Shown here: in pieces, positions 45,181 through 58,743 of the stretch
Layout: each line of letters opens with the position of its first letter
Numbering within the stretch: position 1 is the stretch's first letter
Assembly: GCA_025991245.1 (NCBI GenBank)
Contig: BQMJ01000011.1
Coordinates: forward strand, 234,689 to 298,688
Source: Galdieria partita
Lineage: Eukaryota; Rhodophyta; Bangiophyceae; Galdieriales; Galdieriaceae
Length of the DNA: 64,000 nt
Direction of reading: 5' to 3'
The notes under the pieces: model-generated
Told to the model about the DNA's origin: nothing
Databases searched by the model: none
Seen by the model: the letters and a program-made list of their open reading frames with translations, nothing else
Position numbers and translations under genes: made by a program

Positions 45181-45639
45181 GAAAGATGTGGTCGTTGGTG
45201 CTTCAAAGAATTTCTCGATTATAAAAAGATAAATAGCACTAAAATAAACTTGCTTTGGTATTGGAAGAATCATAAACTACCACGTATATGTTTTATTTTA
45301 TGAAATATATTTAGTTTTCACTTTTCAGTTTTTTTTAGCACTATTTCGCTTAAGCTCTTTGTCAATTAAGCTTTCTAAAAAACTTGGCTAGCCTTTCGCT
45401 AAGAAACTATATGGTTTGTAACTTCCAAAAGATAACCAACGCACACCTGTATTGGCTTATAGCAACGGTTTCATTGTTGTGGTTGTGGAACTCATGGCTA
45501 AGTAGCTTTACTGATACCCTATTTAAAGTAACGTTTCCTTATAGACTTTTCCTTGTTCGAATTTTAACAAGAAATCTTTTGAAAATTGCATATAGAAGTT
45601 TTTGATTCTTTTTGAGTATTGTCGAAACCGTTTATTCGT

Positions 45640-46080
45640 TTGGTCTTAGCCTTCAATGAATGGGCTTTAACCTTGAGTTTTATGTGGCATACAAAGGTAC
45701 CTTTTCGGTCCCAACTTATGTACTTTGCAGCTCAGAACCACTTTGAGAACTGTTGATCCTTATGTTTTGGCCTCTATGAAGGTATTTAATATGCGTAATA
45801 TCGTGAAAAATCGCCTAGATAATGAGGCTCCTAGTTGTCTTTGAGTTTGAATACTTGTCACTTGTAGATGTCTTGTGATGTTGTTAAGAATCCTCGTTTT
45901 TACTTCAGTCATCGAGGTCCTTATCTACATTGAAAATTGATTCTGTGTTGATCGAACACCCTGCCGGTTTCTTGTTAGTCAGTTTATGTCTAGTAAAGGT
46001 CTGATTTTCCAAATGGAGAGAAGAGACCGCCCTTGAAAACTGGGCTGCGAACTTCAAAAGCTACTCCTACTCCTGCTCTG
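45640..46080 (+). repeat. Dispersed subtelomeric repeat R1, copy 1
   Basis: One of three related, diverged copies in the same orientation. The shared order of words is: CTTTGAGTTTGAA-like, then a TTCTGTGTTGATC core, a GTCAGTTT(A/T)TG word and a GGAGAG(A/G)AGAG segment. This copy is the most diverged. Nothing in it encodes a recognisable protein. Confidence 0.65.
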
Positions 46081-47229
46081 CAAAAAGCACAATTAGACTC
46101 AATTTGATCGTACAAAAAGTCTTTGTGCCATTTTTGCTTGTTTCCTCATTGCCTTTACCTGAGGATAGCACTTGGAGTGCAAACGACCAAGAGTTCATCT
46201 TTGGTCAATTCAAAGCCCAGAATTGGAAAGAAGAAACGAATGTCTGGAGAAGCTTTGCTACGAATGGAAAGTGGGAGCTTTTTGGAAAGAATTACCGTAG
46301 CTTTGAACATTCTTTGTTCTACAGATAAGAATAGTGTTAAAGAGGATATTTCTGGAATGGTAACATTGTCGACTCCTTTTGACCTGAGATAGTTGTAAAT
46401 ACTTACTTATGGAAAGATTTATTTTATCTATATTGGCGAAAACATAAAAGCAAACTAAATAGATCGTTTGATAAATATCCAAAGTATTTTGAAAACTAAA
46501 GCAAAGGAAGAAATATTCGCTACGAGAATAAACCTTGAACACTACGATAAATTGACAAAGTGCAGAGATCTTGAAAAATATTGTATTCGAAACAATTTGT
46601 CTTGTAAAGGATTGAGTGAATGAGATGAAATAAAAAAGATTGCTTCAAAGATATATCATATTTGATGAATATTCCACATTCTAAAGCTGCTTAGGGAAAT
46701 AGTTTGAATCCAAATTTGCCAACACATTGAGTTCGGTGAATCATACATGCTCTATCTTTTCATTTCAGTTCTTTTACCGTATTCACGATATCTATAGATT
46801 GTTTGCAAAGAAATATGCATGGTGAAGGAAAGGGGAATATAACTCTTTCAATCAGCTACTACTCAAAGAGAATTTCCTGAATTATTCTATTGATTGATGA
46901 ATTTTGCTCGGAAGATCAAGAATTCTAAAGAAAGTTGTTGGTTTTTAGGACTTTGTATACTCAAAAGGTAAACATTTAACTGTTATTTTTCACTCTATTT
47001 CATGTGTCATTGAAACTCTTCTCGTCTTGAAACTTTTTTTTAGCAAAACTTTGAAACTTTATCAGTGTGTAAGAGAATATGGAACAGAAAGAGAATACAT
47101 TCATTTTTATTCCTCGAATAGTGAAAAGTTGCAAAAAGTAACAACAAAAAAGGCCAAGAGATTGCACAATAGAGATCATCATAATATACAAGGAGAAGCC
47201 ACTAAGTAATAATTGGATTCAAACGATAG

Positions 47230-47570
47230 TCCAACTTTATGTCTAAACACAGAAGGGAGAAAGACAGTAGTAATAGAAAAAACAGGAACAAAAAATCAAC
47301 TGCTTTCTAATATATGAACAAAAAAGCCTATCTGACGAAGAATATCTCAATTCAATTATTCTTAAAAAATAAAAATTGAACAAGAAAGTTATAAGAGTAC
47401 ATATTGAGAAGCCGACAAAGTGATTCTAAGTTCAACCCTGTTGGGAATAGATAAAAAGAGACTCAAAAACTTTCTACCAAAACGCAAAGCTGATTTTTGG
47501 GAATTCAAGAAGACTACCAGCGTAACAGCCATCATAATCTTCATCATAGCCATTTTAGTATCATCAATAG
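47230..47570 (+). repeat. Isolated relic of the 4.4-kb subtelomeric unit
   Basis: Resembles 55800-56070 and 60220-60480 in word order: GACAGTAGTA(A/C)TAGAA, the CAATTCAATTATTCTTA-like stretch, GAGAATAGATAAAA and CAAGAATA/CAAGAAGA. It shows that material like the telomere-adjacent units once lay, or was copied, some 8-13 kb further inward. Confidence 0.65.
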
Positions 47571-48059
47571 AAATAATAATATGGTATACTTGGAGCTTAC
47601 AAAAATGATCCAACTCGAATGAATCTGGCAATCGACAATTTTAAACGTTTTTCTATGTAAAATGGATTTGAAACATCCTTATAAAGAAGAATTGGGTTTC
47701 GAGTCCAATTCGTCTGAAAAGAATTGCCTAAATGAATACAAGTATTGTATAATTGGGACCATAGACAGATGAGTTTAGAATCACAAGAACTATTCAAGTA
47801 CTTGATAGAAGAAAAAAAGAAGCTACATATTTACTCAATTCATTTTGTTGGAGAGTAGCATTGTAAAGATTCAAGATTCAGTGGAAAAAGTACAATAATT
47901 CCGCTTCAATGGAATGATACTGCCTCAAAGCAAAACGATAAATTTGTTCAAAGATGCCTAAAGCGTCAAACAGTGGGTTCCAACGTGAAACTCTTCAAGA
48001 CCAAACTTTGCCATCCAAGACCTGCTATTATTGGTTGTAAACTTTCAAAGACTTGAAAT

Positions 48060-48540
48060 TTGAGTTCCACAAAGCTTGAAAAATACTTGTCTTGAGTCCA
48101 AGTTCATGTTGAACGTACCTCAACTTGGATCTTTGTTGAAAACTGTTGCTCTATATTTTCTGGTAAGCTTAAAGGCGTTTTTTACTATGTAGAGTGCTAT
48201 AAAAAGAAAAGTCGGCGTAAAAAGCTCCCAATTATTTTCAAGTTTGAACCCCTGTTCCCTATATAGTCTTGTATTGTAACTTGGTTTTTCAAGTCCAAGT
48301 ATACTACAAAGTAAAGTCTTGTGAATTACTGCTATGAATCTTCTTTTGTGGCACACTCATCAAGGTCTTTTGTAGCACTCGAAGTATATTCTGTGTTGAT
48401 TCTTGTGTTTTTCAAACAACCAGTTCCTTTATTTGTCGGTTTATGACCATTTCGAGTCTCACCCAACTAACTGGAGAGGAGAGAGGAGCGAATTGCTTTG
48501 GTTGGAATAGACGAGGTGCTGATGGCAGCTTTCAACCTTA
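48060..48540 (+). repeat. Dispersed subtelomeric repeat R1, copy 2
   Basis: Shares with copy 3 the run CAAG(G/A)TCTTTTGTA, then TATATTCTG(T/G)GTTGATTCT and GTC(G/A)GTTT. Similarity extends over at least 300 bp, with indels. Same orientation as the other copies, spaced about 2.1-2.4 kb apart. Confidence 0.75.
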
Positions 48541-48879
48541 CGTTGACCTACTTGAAGAAATCACGAAAGTTGTAATATATGAGCTAGTTGACTGGGAATT
48601 AGATCAAGCTTTATGACTGTTTGAGTGCTTGACCAGTTGATATGTTTCAAAATTTTACAACCTATCCAACTTTGAGATTTGTCACTGCTTTTTAGAATAT
48701 ATGTAGGAACTAGCTAACTTTGAAATTTTTTTTATGAGAGCAGAGTTTTAATAGAACTTTTGTAGATGCGTCTGTGTTGTTTATCCAAGAAACTCTGAGG
48801 GAACTAGAGAGTGAGTTCCGGTACTAGCTTCATAGCGTGTTCAAGTACTCTGGGTATGGTTGAAAAATTTAGGAGTTGC

Positions 48880-49370
48880 TGCTTTCTTTCCTTTTTGCTC
48901 TTTGTTTTATGGTTTTACTAGCACAGACAAATTGTTGTCTTGGGAAGCCACCCTTGACAACTTGGTTATGTTTTTTCAAGTTTGGACTGCTCTAGTGTTT
49001 CTAGAATTTTCCGTGGTAGATTGTTGAGTTTTGTGAAACATAGACTGTCTGAAACTTTGCGCTGTTTTAGATATATTGGAGGAAGTGTGCCGAGGATCTG
49101 TGTTGGTGACTTTTGTTGTCAAGGGACAAACAAGGCAAGGATCTTGCAACGATACTTACTATGTGAGTCGTGACGCTATGCTATTATGGACAGTTTTCAT
49201 ATATAGCTTTTATACAAAATAGAGAGAGTCAACAACTGATTCTTTATTTTTGCAATACAATTATACAAAAATAGAATATGCGACACTTGGTCTATGTATT
49301 CAAGCAAATTGAGAAACTCGACTGGATTCTTTATCAACATACTTGTAGGCAAAATACAAATTATATACAT
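48880..49370 (+). repeat. Dispersed repeat, copy 2 (partner of 34390-34880)
   Basis: See the partner copy. This copy lies between two R1 copies, so the inner subtelomere mixes at least two repeat families. Confidence 0.75.
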
Positions 49371-50149
49371 GTGTCACTTCCAACGTGTACTTAAACGTTT
49401 TGTTGTTAACTGAAACACTCGACCAGAGTGTATAAACTCAAATCTGCAAAAGTCTAAAAAGTCCCTGATACTAGTAACACAACACTCACAGTCCTCCAAG
49501 TTGCAAACAGTTCAGCTAGACATTGATCAGCACAAGTGTTCACTCTACTTGCCGAAATTTCTCTATGACAACTTGGCGACTGCACACCCACTCGTTCCAA
49601 GTCGTGGGAAACACGCTCTTCTTCTTGAAAGTGGCAGATTATACTTTCTTGAAATGATTCCTATCGACTAGAGCTCAACGTTCTCCAAATCAATTTGAAG
49701 CCAGTAAATCTTCAAGGTAAATAACAAAGGTGAGTTTATCTCACTATACAATGGCGGGCTTTACTCTCAGCGGTATGTCAACGATCATTCTAACACAACG
49801 GTTCTCTTTAAATAATGCAACGTTAGAGAATCAGTAGTATTCTAGGTAAACCTTTGAGTGGAAGGTTCCCTTGGAAAGTTTTCACTAGGTACATATGAAA
49901 CTATATGGCGTGTACACTTTTTGCTCGAAGAGCTCTTCAACGTCCCTTTGCCCAATCTTCCTTTTGTGATTGTTTTGCTCAACTGTGGCTGTAGTTGCTT
50001 TGTTACCACCTGTTTTGAAGTGGATAAAATTGTTCCTTTTTATGAAAATATAATTAGTTGAATTTAGAGGAGAACTTTTTAGTACGAAAAAAACTTTGAA
50101 GTTTTATGATTTCGCACTTTTTGAAATACCAACCAAGGCCCAGTTTGTT

Positions 50150-50620
50150 TTGGTCGTTTCCTGCCAACGACTTGGCTTGAACCTCAAAGTCGCTTCCAAG
50201 TTCTTGTCGAATGCAACGTAGGTTCTGTTCGAGAGAATTGTTGATCTTTAGTTTCTGGTCTGTTTGAAGACTTTGTTCCTTCGGAGTGCTGAGGCACCAG
50301 TGGGCACAAAGGCTCCAAATAGTCTTTGAGTCTGAATCTTTGTCCCAATATAGTCTTTCAATGGAACTTGGTCTTTGAACTGAATTGTTCAGCTAACTGT
50401 TGTCCTGTAAACAGTTGTTGAAGACTCTCCCTCGTGGAACAATCACCAAGATCTTTTGTAACATTCGGAATATATTCTGGGTTGATTCTCTTCGGTTCTT
50501 CACAAAACCGATTTCTGTCATTGTCAGTTTTTGTCTATTGAGAATCTATTGTCCGAGTGGAGAGGGGAGGTTGGCTCGTGGCCACTGAACTGCGCAGTTC
50601 AACTGTGAGTTGCTGTTTCG
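50150..50620 (+). repeat. Dispersed subtelomeric repeat R1, copy 3
   Basis: Closest to copy 2 (about 48240-48500 against 50320-50580). Contains the AGTCTTTGAGTCTGAATCTT word also seen in copy 1 in altered form. Ends before the A-rich section begins. Confidence 0.75.
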
Positions 50621-53589
50621 AAAACGGACGTGAACAGAGTTTGTACACCCACTTTGAAGCATCTTTACGTCGTTGTTTGCTAATCTTACTTGACGAGGTC
50701 ACTTGAAGGATGCAAATTCGAAACAAAACTTGGAAGAAAAGGAGCATCTGATGGGAAAAATTTTCACAAAAGAGAGGCTTCGCAACTCGTCGGCATAGTG
50801 TATGTTTGGAATGGCTACCTTAGTCTTTTGTGCTCAAGTCTATAAATACTTAGCAGTTGACAGTTTGTGAGACACAGTTTTGGAAAGGATATTGTTTGAA
50901 TAGTATTACTGTTGGCACTTAAATAGCCCTGTCTTTCTATTGGGAAATCACAGCCAGTTATACAACGTACAATTCTATAAAAAGGCTGACAAGCACAAAT
51001 TATACCAATTGACAACTATCCACGAATTTATAAATACATTGCTCATTTTAGACAGCGATCCTTTCAGCATATTAAATTACTCTACTGAGCAACATTCCTA
51101 GATATGTGCAAGATATTCCAGGATCTTCCTACGTTACAAAGCAAAATTGAGCAAGACATGAATATTTTATTCTTGATGCCCTGTTTACTTGAACCATCGA
51201 TCTTCATACTGGTGGGTACGGTTGCTAAAATTTTATTTTCGTAGAAGTCTAGCGTTCGTGAATGAATACACGCTTAATTTCGTGACTAGTTAATTATACA
51301 AGAAGAACTCTAGCCAACATTTGGATTGTCATAATGATAAAAATGTCTGAAAGGCAAGGAATTTTTTCTATTCAATTGACAATAAAAAATGTACACGACA
51401 CGTACTTTCATTTATACACAAATTAACTTGTCATTTATATACAAACGAGAAAGACTTTTAGCCAAGAAAGAAAGACAAACACCAACTGCAATACACAGTA
51501 CCAAAAAGACCATTATAGAAGAAAAATACAATTGACAATATCTAAGAAATCGAATCTTGGCAATTTGGATATGCTTTAACCCAATTCAGGAGAGGCGAGA
51601 CTCAACGTTTAGCTACTTTGAGTCACAAAGGTGTAAACAGAGAGACTTCAAAGAATCAACGCAAATTCTTAAAAAAAGGCAAAGACTAGAATTGACCATT
51701 CAAGTTTTACTAATCAGCCAATCAGAATTATTCATAATTGGACAGAGCTGGGGCCAATGCAGTAGAGCTATCACCCAACGCCAAAAAAAGAAAGTTCTCG
51801 TATCGCTTCATAAGAAAAACTTTATTATGAAGAACAACTATACAAAGATGCTTCTAAGACCAGAGTTTAAAAGAAAGTTTCAAACAACCCAATATCAATC
51901 AAAACGATAGATAGAGATGCAATACAATTGACATGAGAAGCTTTATTTATCACAGGAACTTATTGAAGACACCATGTACTTGTGAGAGTTCCACATCGAA
52001 TATTCAATTGAAAAGAGAAAAGGAAAACCAAAAATTTCTGGCAACAACACTATCAGTTCAAAACAAACTACTTAGCCAAAACAAGGACAAACACAAACAA
52101 ATTTCTAAATTACAGGAAGTCTAGGTAAAGAAAAAGTTTACGAATTTTTATTTAACCCAGTGGCGAATTAAAACAATTAGGAAGACATACAAAAACGGGC
52201 CATCCCAAAAAGTTCGGAATGAAATACATTACAGCTGTAAATTTGTCTATGATACACAATGCTGAACTCCTTTCCAATTACACTGTGACGTGAAAGAGGA
52301 AAAAGATTAACATAAAAAACACCTAAAATAGTACCTGGAAAAAACTACACATTCAAAAACCATACAAACTCAACAAGAACAAATGCAATTTTACAAAGAA
52401 ACCTCTATTCTTTACAAGAGACTAAATTAGAAAGTGATATCTGTGGAACCAATTGTAGCAAGTACTATATAGAACCTTAGTAGATTGTATTGCAAATGAA
52501 AAACTTGTTGCATTGTAGATTTTACTAGGCTGAATTAGAATCCAAGCTGGGTCGTTGGGAAATCCAATAAGAAGTTATTTTAGTTCACATGAGGGTTCAT
52601 TGATTCATTTCCCCTCACTTTCCTCTATTGCCCTTTGGCTGCCATGGGCTGTGTCTTGTACTGTGTAGCCAATTCTCGACAAAATTGAAAAATTTTTCGA
52701 AATTCTTTTAAAGCAGATATTTGTGGAAGAAAAGTTGTAGAAATTGGTTTGTATATACTAATTTGCGTTTTCTTGTTTCATATGAACATTTTCACGATTA
52801 GCCAAGAGTAAGCTCCAACTGTCTAAAAAATGGCTAGAGTGCTATTTATTTGTAAATATAAAAATAAGTAGTGGTCGAAATCAACAGAAATGGAGGAGTA
52901 AAAGAATCGAACTTACCAAGCTCTTCTTTTATACTCCATTGTCCTCTGGAAAAGTTGAGGAAAAACTAACGATTGATTCAATATCTCTATGTTGCATTTT
53001 TGCGTATATGATATAGTTGGAAATTCTTGAGCCAGTTTGCAAGTACACTAGAATATTTACAAGTAGAGCTTCTTCTGCAGTGTCTCAAATACCACAGTAT
53101 TTCAAGTTGAGCCGTTAACAAAGACTGTTAGTCTCAAACTTGTTCTTGCTCCCTATTAAAACGTAGAAATGAATATGTACCTCAGTAGAAGGCATTCGTT
53201 TAATTTCTATTTGCCAAGTACCGATTTAAACGCTAGATAAGTATGAAAAGCAAAACGCATTGAAAGTTCTTATGGTAATAATGGAAGAAATTAAATTTCG
53301 ATTGGAGGACTTCCGAAACAAAGAGTTTCAAATAGAAAATTCTAGAGAAATGACCTAGAAAGAAACCGAAATATTATGCAATGCATAGTAAAAGACTAAA
53401 AAAGTATTGAAAGCTAAGAAAACAAAGAAGAAGAAACTGATTGTAGAGAAAAAGAATGAAAGTACCACATGACCGATAAGAAAAAATGCTACGCAGTGAT
53501 ACTTTCTTCTAATAGCTACCACTCAAAGTTATAGATTATCTAGACATAAAGCAAATAGAAAGAGGAAGAATAGTAGACATGATGGAATA

Positions 53590-53960
53590 ACTACGTCGTC
53601 ATTGTTTATTGTTTATTTCAGTTGAAGGCTTTTTTATGGCATATGTATGGTATAGCTTACTTTTGGTTTTATGTGTATACCACCCTCAAAGTAGCATTAT
53701 AGTATACAAAGATACTCACAGAATGAAATAAGGAGTATACAATGATTATAAGAAAATAAAACCCTGTTTTGCCAAATTGCTAAGTGATAGATAGAACTAC
53801 ATAAGGGAAAAATAGGGCGAAACAAGGTAGTACTCTTCAAACCACAGTCAGCGAATCGAAAAAGACTCTGATACAGTAGATGGTAAATACTACTGTTGAA
53901 AAAAACGGAAAGCTGAGCCAATTTAGTTTTGCAAGATTTCAAGTAAATAATGAATTATGT
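53590..53960 (+). repeat. Degenerate copy of the subtelomeric sub-repeat
   Basis: Contains GAAGGCTTTTTTATGGCA followed by a CTTACTTT...TATATACCA-like sequence and GCCAAATTGCT. The same words occur in the same order in the 4.4-kb units at about 54810-55140 and 59285-59610. More diverged than the two full units are from one another. Confidence 0.6.
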
Positions 53961-54389
53961 TAGTTCCAAACAAATGAGAACGTTTCCCCAAAACAAGTAC
54001 TAGAGAAAATTCATGATCAGTCAAAAGCGTTACAAGTGCACGAGTATGTTAGGAGATGAAGATTTCATAGGCGAAATTGAATTGATACGAATGGATCAAC
54101 AAACAAAACAAAACTTAAACACTACCCAATATGAAAGCAACAAGGTAAGTCAAAATATGTGAATCATTAAATAATTCTTTGCTTTATAACATTGGTTTCA
54201 CGAGAACATAATTCATTGAAGGAAAGCACATGACGTATGTCATAGGACACTAGACAAATTTTTTTTTCTTAGACCGTTGTAACGTTTCTTTCTTTCGTAC
54301 ACTTATAGACTTATAAATGAACGATACAGATAGCGATTTTGAAAATAACCCATAGAGAAGAGAAAGACAGCAAGAGAAATAGAATCTCT

Positions 54390-57300
54390 AGAAAGTTGAA
54401 GAATTCTCATATACTACTTGTCTTTATTGAATAAATATATCTGTAATTGTTTCCTTCAACGGACATTGATCGATAATGCAAAAGATAGTAAGAAGAAGTG
54501 TCCAAAATGCATGTTCAACGAAAAACCTGCTATATTCTCAGTCGGAAACAATCCAGTACTTTTGTCAAATTGAACTACTTAAAAGGAATTTTATATATTT
54601 AAGGAGAGAAACAAAAACAACAGGATGATTTCAAAGAACAAGAATAAAAATACAACAAACTCATGTAGGAAAAGTGCTCTTGAGAGATATGTTTCTCTAC
54701 AAGCTGTCATTCAAAGCATAGTCAAACTGGCATAAAGCATATAATATCGAAGATGCTACAGACAAACATTGAACTTTTGTGGCTAGATTGCTAACGGTTC
54801 AATTCATTTGAGGCTTTTTTATGGCAAAAGCGTGGCTTGCTTTGTCTTCATTATATATACCAACAGTACAATTCGTGTATAATATTATGCCAATCAACAT
54901 AAAATAGAACAGAATGGATCCAGTTACCATAAGAAAGAAAAAAAATTCTTTTTACCAAAAAGGTGTCTGATAAAAGATACTACATAGTAAAAACCAACAG
55001 TTGCACGATTCTACTTTTCGAAAAACTGTCGCTTTTCAGTATAGAAAAACGACTATAGTGAAACAAGCCCTGCAATACGTTAGCTGTAAAAATTACCAGA
55101 TTTAGATTTCGCAATATATCAGATCCATAACCAAATTGCACAGCTCCCCCCAAAAAATAAAAATTTCAATAAAAGTGAAACAAATAAAACAATTGGATAT
55201 CGCTTACATGCAATACTAATACAACTGTGGGGATGATTCCAAAAAGATTTCAAAGGTAGAATTACGTTGTCACTCGAGGTAAATTAGCAAATTCACAAAA
55301 ATCTTCAAAAATATTGACACAATTTCAAAAGTATTTAACCGATTCTAAACCACTTAATTTTATACTCTATTAAATTCTTTTACGACGATCTAGTGAATTG
55401 AGAAAAACGCATGCTTTTTAGAAAAAGAAATGGAAAGTCGTGTGTTTTCAAATAAAAAAAATTTAACTGTTTTTCTAAAATGATCTACTAATCATTAGAA
55501 GAGCGGTAAAAATGTCTTCTTTAATAGAGTCCATAGAAAAAGAAAGAATTTAATGCGCCCATGAAAAAATTGAAGAATTTCAATACATTATTTGTCCTTT
55601 ATGGCATCAGTATTCCTAGTTGTTCACAGGGGTAAATAGTAGGTGATAATGCAAAATTTAGTAAAAAGAAAAGTAGAACAAATCTGTATATAAAAATAAT
55701 CAATGTATTCTCACCCCGAACATTTTACTACATAGGTGAAATAGAATCTAGAAAAGCTTCATGACACATTCAAGGATTATAAGACATAAAACACAAAAGG
55801 AAAACAGACAGTAGTACTAGAAGAAAAAGGAGCAAAAAGCTGAATTTTTCAAATTGTGAACTAAGAGTCTATACGACGATTGAATCTCCTAATTCAATCA
55901 TTCTTAGAAAACGACAATTGAGCAAGAATCTAGGGCATAGTAATTCACACTGAAAAACCAACAAATTGATTCTCAGTTTGGCATTGTTGAGAATAGATAA
56001 AAGGCGGATCGAAAATTTTACCAAAATACAATGGTTTGCTTTTGAAATCCAAGAATACCATAAGCATTGCATACTTTTTGCTAAATATGTATAGCGACAC
56101 TATATTTCAAGTTAAGGGTACTTACAGAATGAAACAAGCAGTACCTTTAGGCCGTCAGAAAGTAAAAACTACCTACCAAATGTTTACATTTTCAATAACA
56201 CTGCAACGTAGAATACAATAAAGTGACCAAAAAACACTACTTAAATTTTTGCTATCTAAGACAGATTTTTCAAGACGATTTTCATAGGGTAATGTTCAAC
56301 CATAAAGGACTTGGTGAAACGATCGAAACAGAAGTTTCGAAACTATCCAAATTGAACTCTTATTATTATGTATGCACTGAAGATAGCAACGATCTTAATA
56401 AGAAACATCAATAAAGAAATATCAATATCGTTACTAAGTAATACCCATACAAACCTATATGAAAAAAGAAATTTGCAAGAAACACTACTGTGTCATTAAT
56501 GCATAAAAAAGTTCAAGAATTTATAAAATTTATGACAATATTAAAAGAAACAACGATTTCAGCAGTTCAGTTTCAGTTCTATTATATTGGCATTATGGAA
56601 AGGTATTGAAGAGAAGTTTATGCAATACATCAAAGGGGAACAGGCAATCTTTGCATTATAAGGGCTACACTTGTTTCTAAAGTTTATCAAAGGAACAATA
56701 CAAATACCAATTTCACAAGGAAGCCATAGAATAATAAGCATTTAGAGAAATAGAAACTTGAGAATAAATTGAAGAATTTCCATATCCTACATGTTTCTTA
56801 CATCATCAGTACCTTGAACCTGTTCTCGTCCTGCAGATATTTGTCGACCGTGTGAAACAAAGTAAAAAAGTTACAGCAAACTGCTCACAGAGAAAAAAAT
56901 AGAATACTTTTGATGAAAGTGAATTTAGTAACTAAACCACATTGAAATACAGAAGAAAAAACATTTTTTTTCTCATTGGAGGAAAAGTAGTAAAAAGGAG
57001 GGACAATCCTTGAAAACAACAATGAAAGCAGTAAAAAACAAAGAAATGAAAATGCTAATAATGTCAGATTGCTTTACTGTTGCAACGACTTGTTCACGTA
57101 CATGCTCGCGCCTTACACTTATGACACCAGAAGGTTACCATTCAAACGAATCACTTCGATTCTCGAAACAACACAAAAGAAGCAAAAATTTGTGAACTCC
57201 AAAGAAAATCTGAACTAAACGAGGAATGTAACAACCAAGTCTAGTTTCCAATCCAAAAAAAGCTTAAACAAAGTAGAGCTTACAGGAAACCAACCTTGCT

Positions 57301-58743
57301 CAGAAGCACAACGAGCATAAAAAATAAAACAAGACGTAACTATTCTTTGGCAAAAAACATAAATAAGTAAACAGACATAAACACTTAACTCTGCACACTC
57401 CTACTTTGATACTACTAGAGTGCAATGAATCAAAAACTAGATATTTCTTGGCTGAAAGCAATACACATTATTCCCTTCTTTCTGTTTTATTATGCTTGAT
57501 TAGGGTATAATTTCTAGTTAAATATGCATATTTACATAAAAGTTCAAATACTATAGGAAGGTATTAACAGGGTCAATGAAGGTAAATTCATCCATTACCA
57601 GAAACCAAAAGGACTTTTTACTAAATACATTCGGCAAAAATACCAGATAAAGCGAAGTATCATAATGTGAAAAAAATGAATATTTACTGTACCACTCGTT
57701 CAATTAAAAACGAAGGTAATAATGCTAATAACAAGAAAAAGGAACCATTGAAGGAAAATGCTCACAGTTTCTGAAAAGCTCACAATTTCGAATTACTGGG
57801 AAGCAACAGAGAAATTCCCTAACTAGAAAGGGCTTTGAATTAAAAATAGCATCCTAAAATTTCACCTAAATACCCGTAATAAACAACAGTTACAAACATA
57901 CGCAGAAATAGCCCACATAGCAAGTCACTTGATCGCTGGCAAAACAAATAGCACAGTTTGAGAATTCATTACCTTTACGAAACTAAAAGCAAAATTAAAC
58001 ATCTTGATAGAACCAATTCGCTTTCTTTCTCCAATGCATCGAGATGACCAAGACATTGATAAATGTTCAAATACGAATGGTCTAGTACAAAGCAATGGGA
58101 ATTTTTCTTATCAGGCTTACTAAGTTATATTACTTTTTCTTATCAAAAAACACATACCCTAGAAAGATATTAACAGGATGAATAAAAGAACATTCATCCA
58201 TTATAGAAAATCAAAAAGGTAATAGATTCGATGAAGACGGCTTCAATAACAACAAAGAAAAAAGGTCGGTAATAAAAGATTTAATAATTTGCTGTAAATT
58301 TTGTCAATAATAGAGGAAGGTAATAAGGCTAAAATCTACCAAAAAAAATTTTCATTGAAGCAAACCGCTTAAATTTTAAAATCAATACAACAGGAAAACG
58401 GCCAAACAAAAAAAAAACGATCATAAGTTAAAGATAAAATGTAAACACTTTCTTTAGGGTTCCAAGTGTTCCCGCAATTAAAGTCACATGCAAAACAAAA
58501 AGAAGCACACAACAAAAGTCATATGGCCGTTTAAGAAACCCTTCCAAAAATTTGCGACCTAATTAACGATACTTGAAGCGAGCGTAAAACGATTGATAAA
58601 ATTGAAGGACATTCTTCTCTGATGCATTCAAGAAAAAAAAGCAGTAAATTCTAAAGTATGTGTAGCCTGGAAGAAAGGAATAGGCAATTTTTCCTTATTT
58701 GGGTTTCAGGGTTTATTATTGGCTAGGGTTTATTTAGGGTTTG
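54390..58743 (+). repeat. Subtelomeric higher-order repeat, unit 1
   Basis: First of two head-to-tail units. Corresponding words are offset by about 4475 bp near the start (AGGCTTTTTTATGG at 54811 and 59286) and about 4403 bp further on (AGTAAAAAAG at 56861 and 61264). Inside the unit, the phrase AGAAATAGAA(T/A)C followed by TTGAAGAATT(T/C)C recurs near 54385, 55570 and 56750, so the unit contains sub-repeats of roughly 1.15-1.2 kb. A further internal duplication of about 0.6 kb (57560 and 58170, AACAGG...AACATTCATCCATTA) lies near the end. It is A-rich on the plus strand with no coding frame. Its right end is the telomere-like stretch at 58701-58743. Confidence 0.88.
58701..58743 (+). repeat. 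Interstitial telomere-like sequence
   Basis: Contains several degenerate telomere words (GGGTTTCAGGGTTTATTATT, then TAGGGTTTATTTAGGG) in the same orientation as the terminal array, about 4.8 kb inward. It sits exactly where unit 1 ends and unit 2 starts. It reads as an old chromosome end later capped by another unit, or as the telomere part of a copied end. Confidence 0.85.

Larger units (their letters stand above)
45162..54389. other. Gene-free subtelomeric region, inner part
   Basis: More than 9 kb with no frame I would call a gene; the longest ATG frames are 60-120 codons and lack coding character. It is a patchwork of decayed repeats, listed separately. Base composition shifts: about 48.0-50.6 kb is T-rich on the plus strand, and from about 51 kb it becomes A-rich and stays so to the telomere. 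Confidence 0.7.

Noticed and set aside
45411-45605. A small hydrophobic ORF upstream of NTPase C
   Set aside because: It is short and lies at the edge of decayed repeats. T-rich DNA readily gives hydrophobic frames by chance.
45640-50620. Intact transposable element
   Set aside because: No transposase, reverse transcriptase, terminal inverted repeats or long terminal repeats could be recognised in or around the repeat copies.
51557-51910. A 117-codon frame and other open frames in the A-rich subtelomere
   Set aside because: They are Lys/Asn/Gln-rich as expected from A-rich DNA, are not kept open between repeat copies, and have no recognisable domain.
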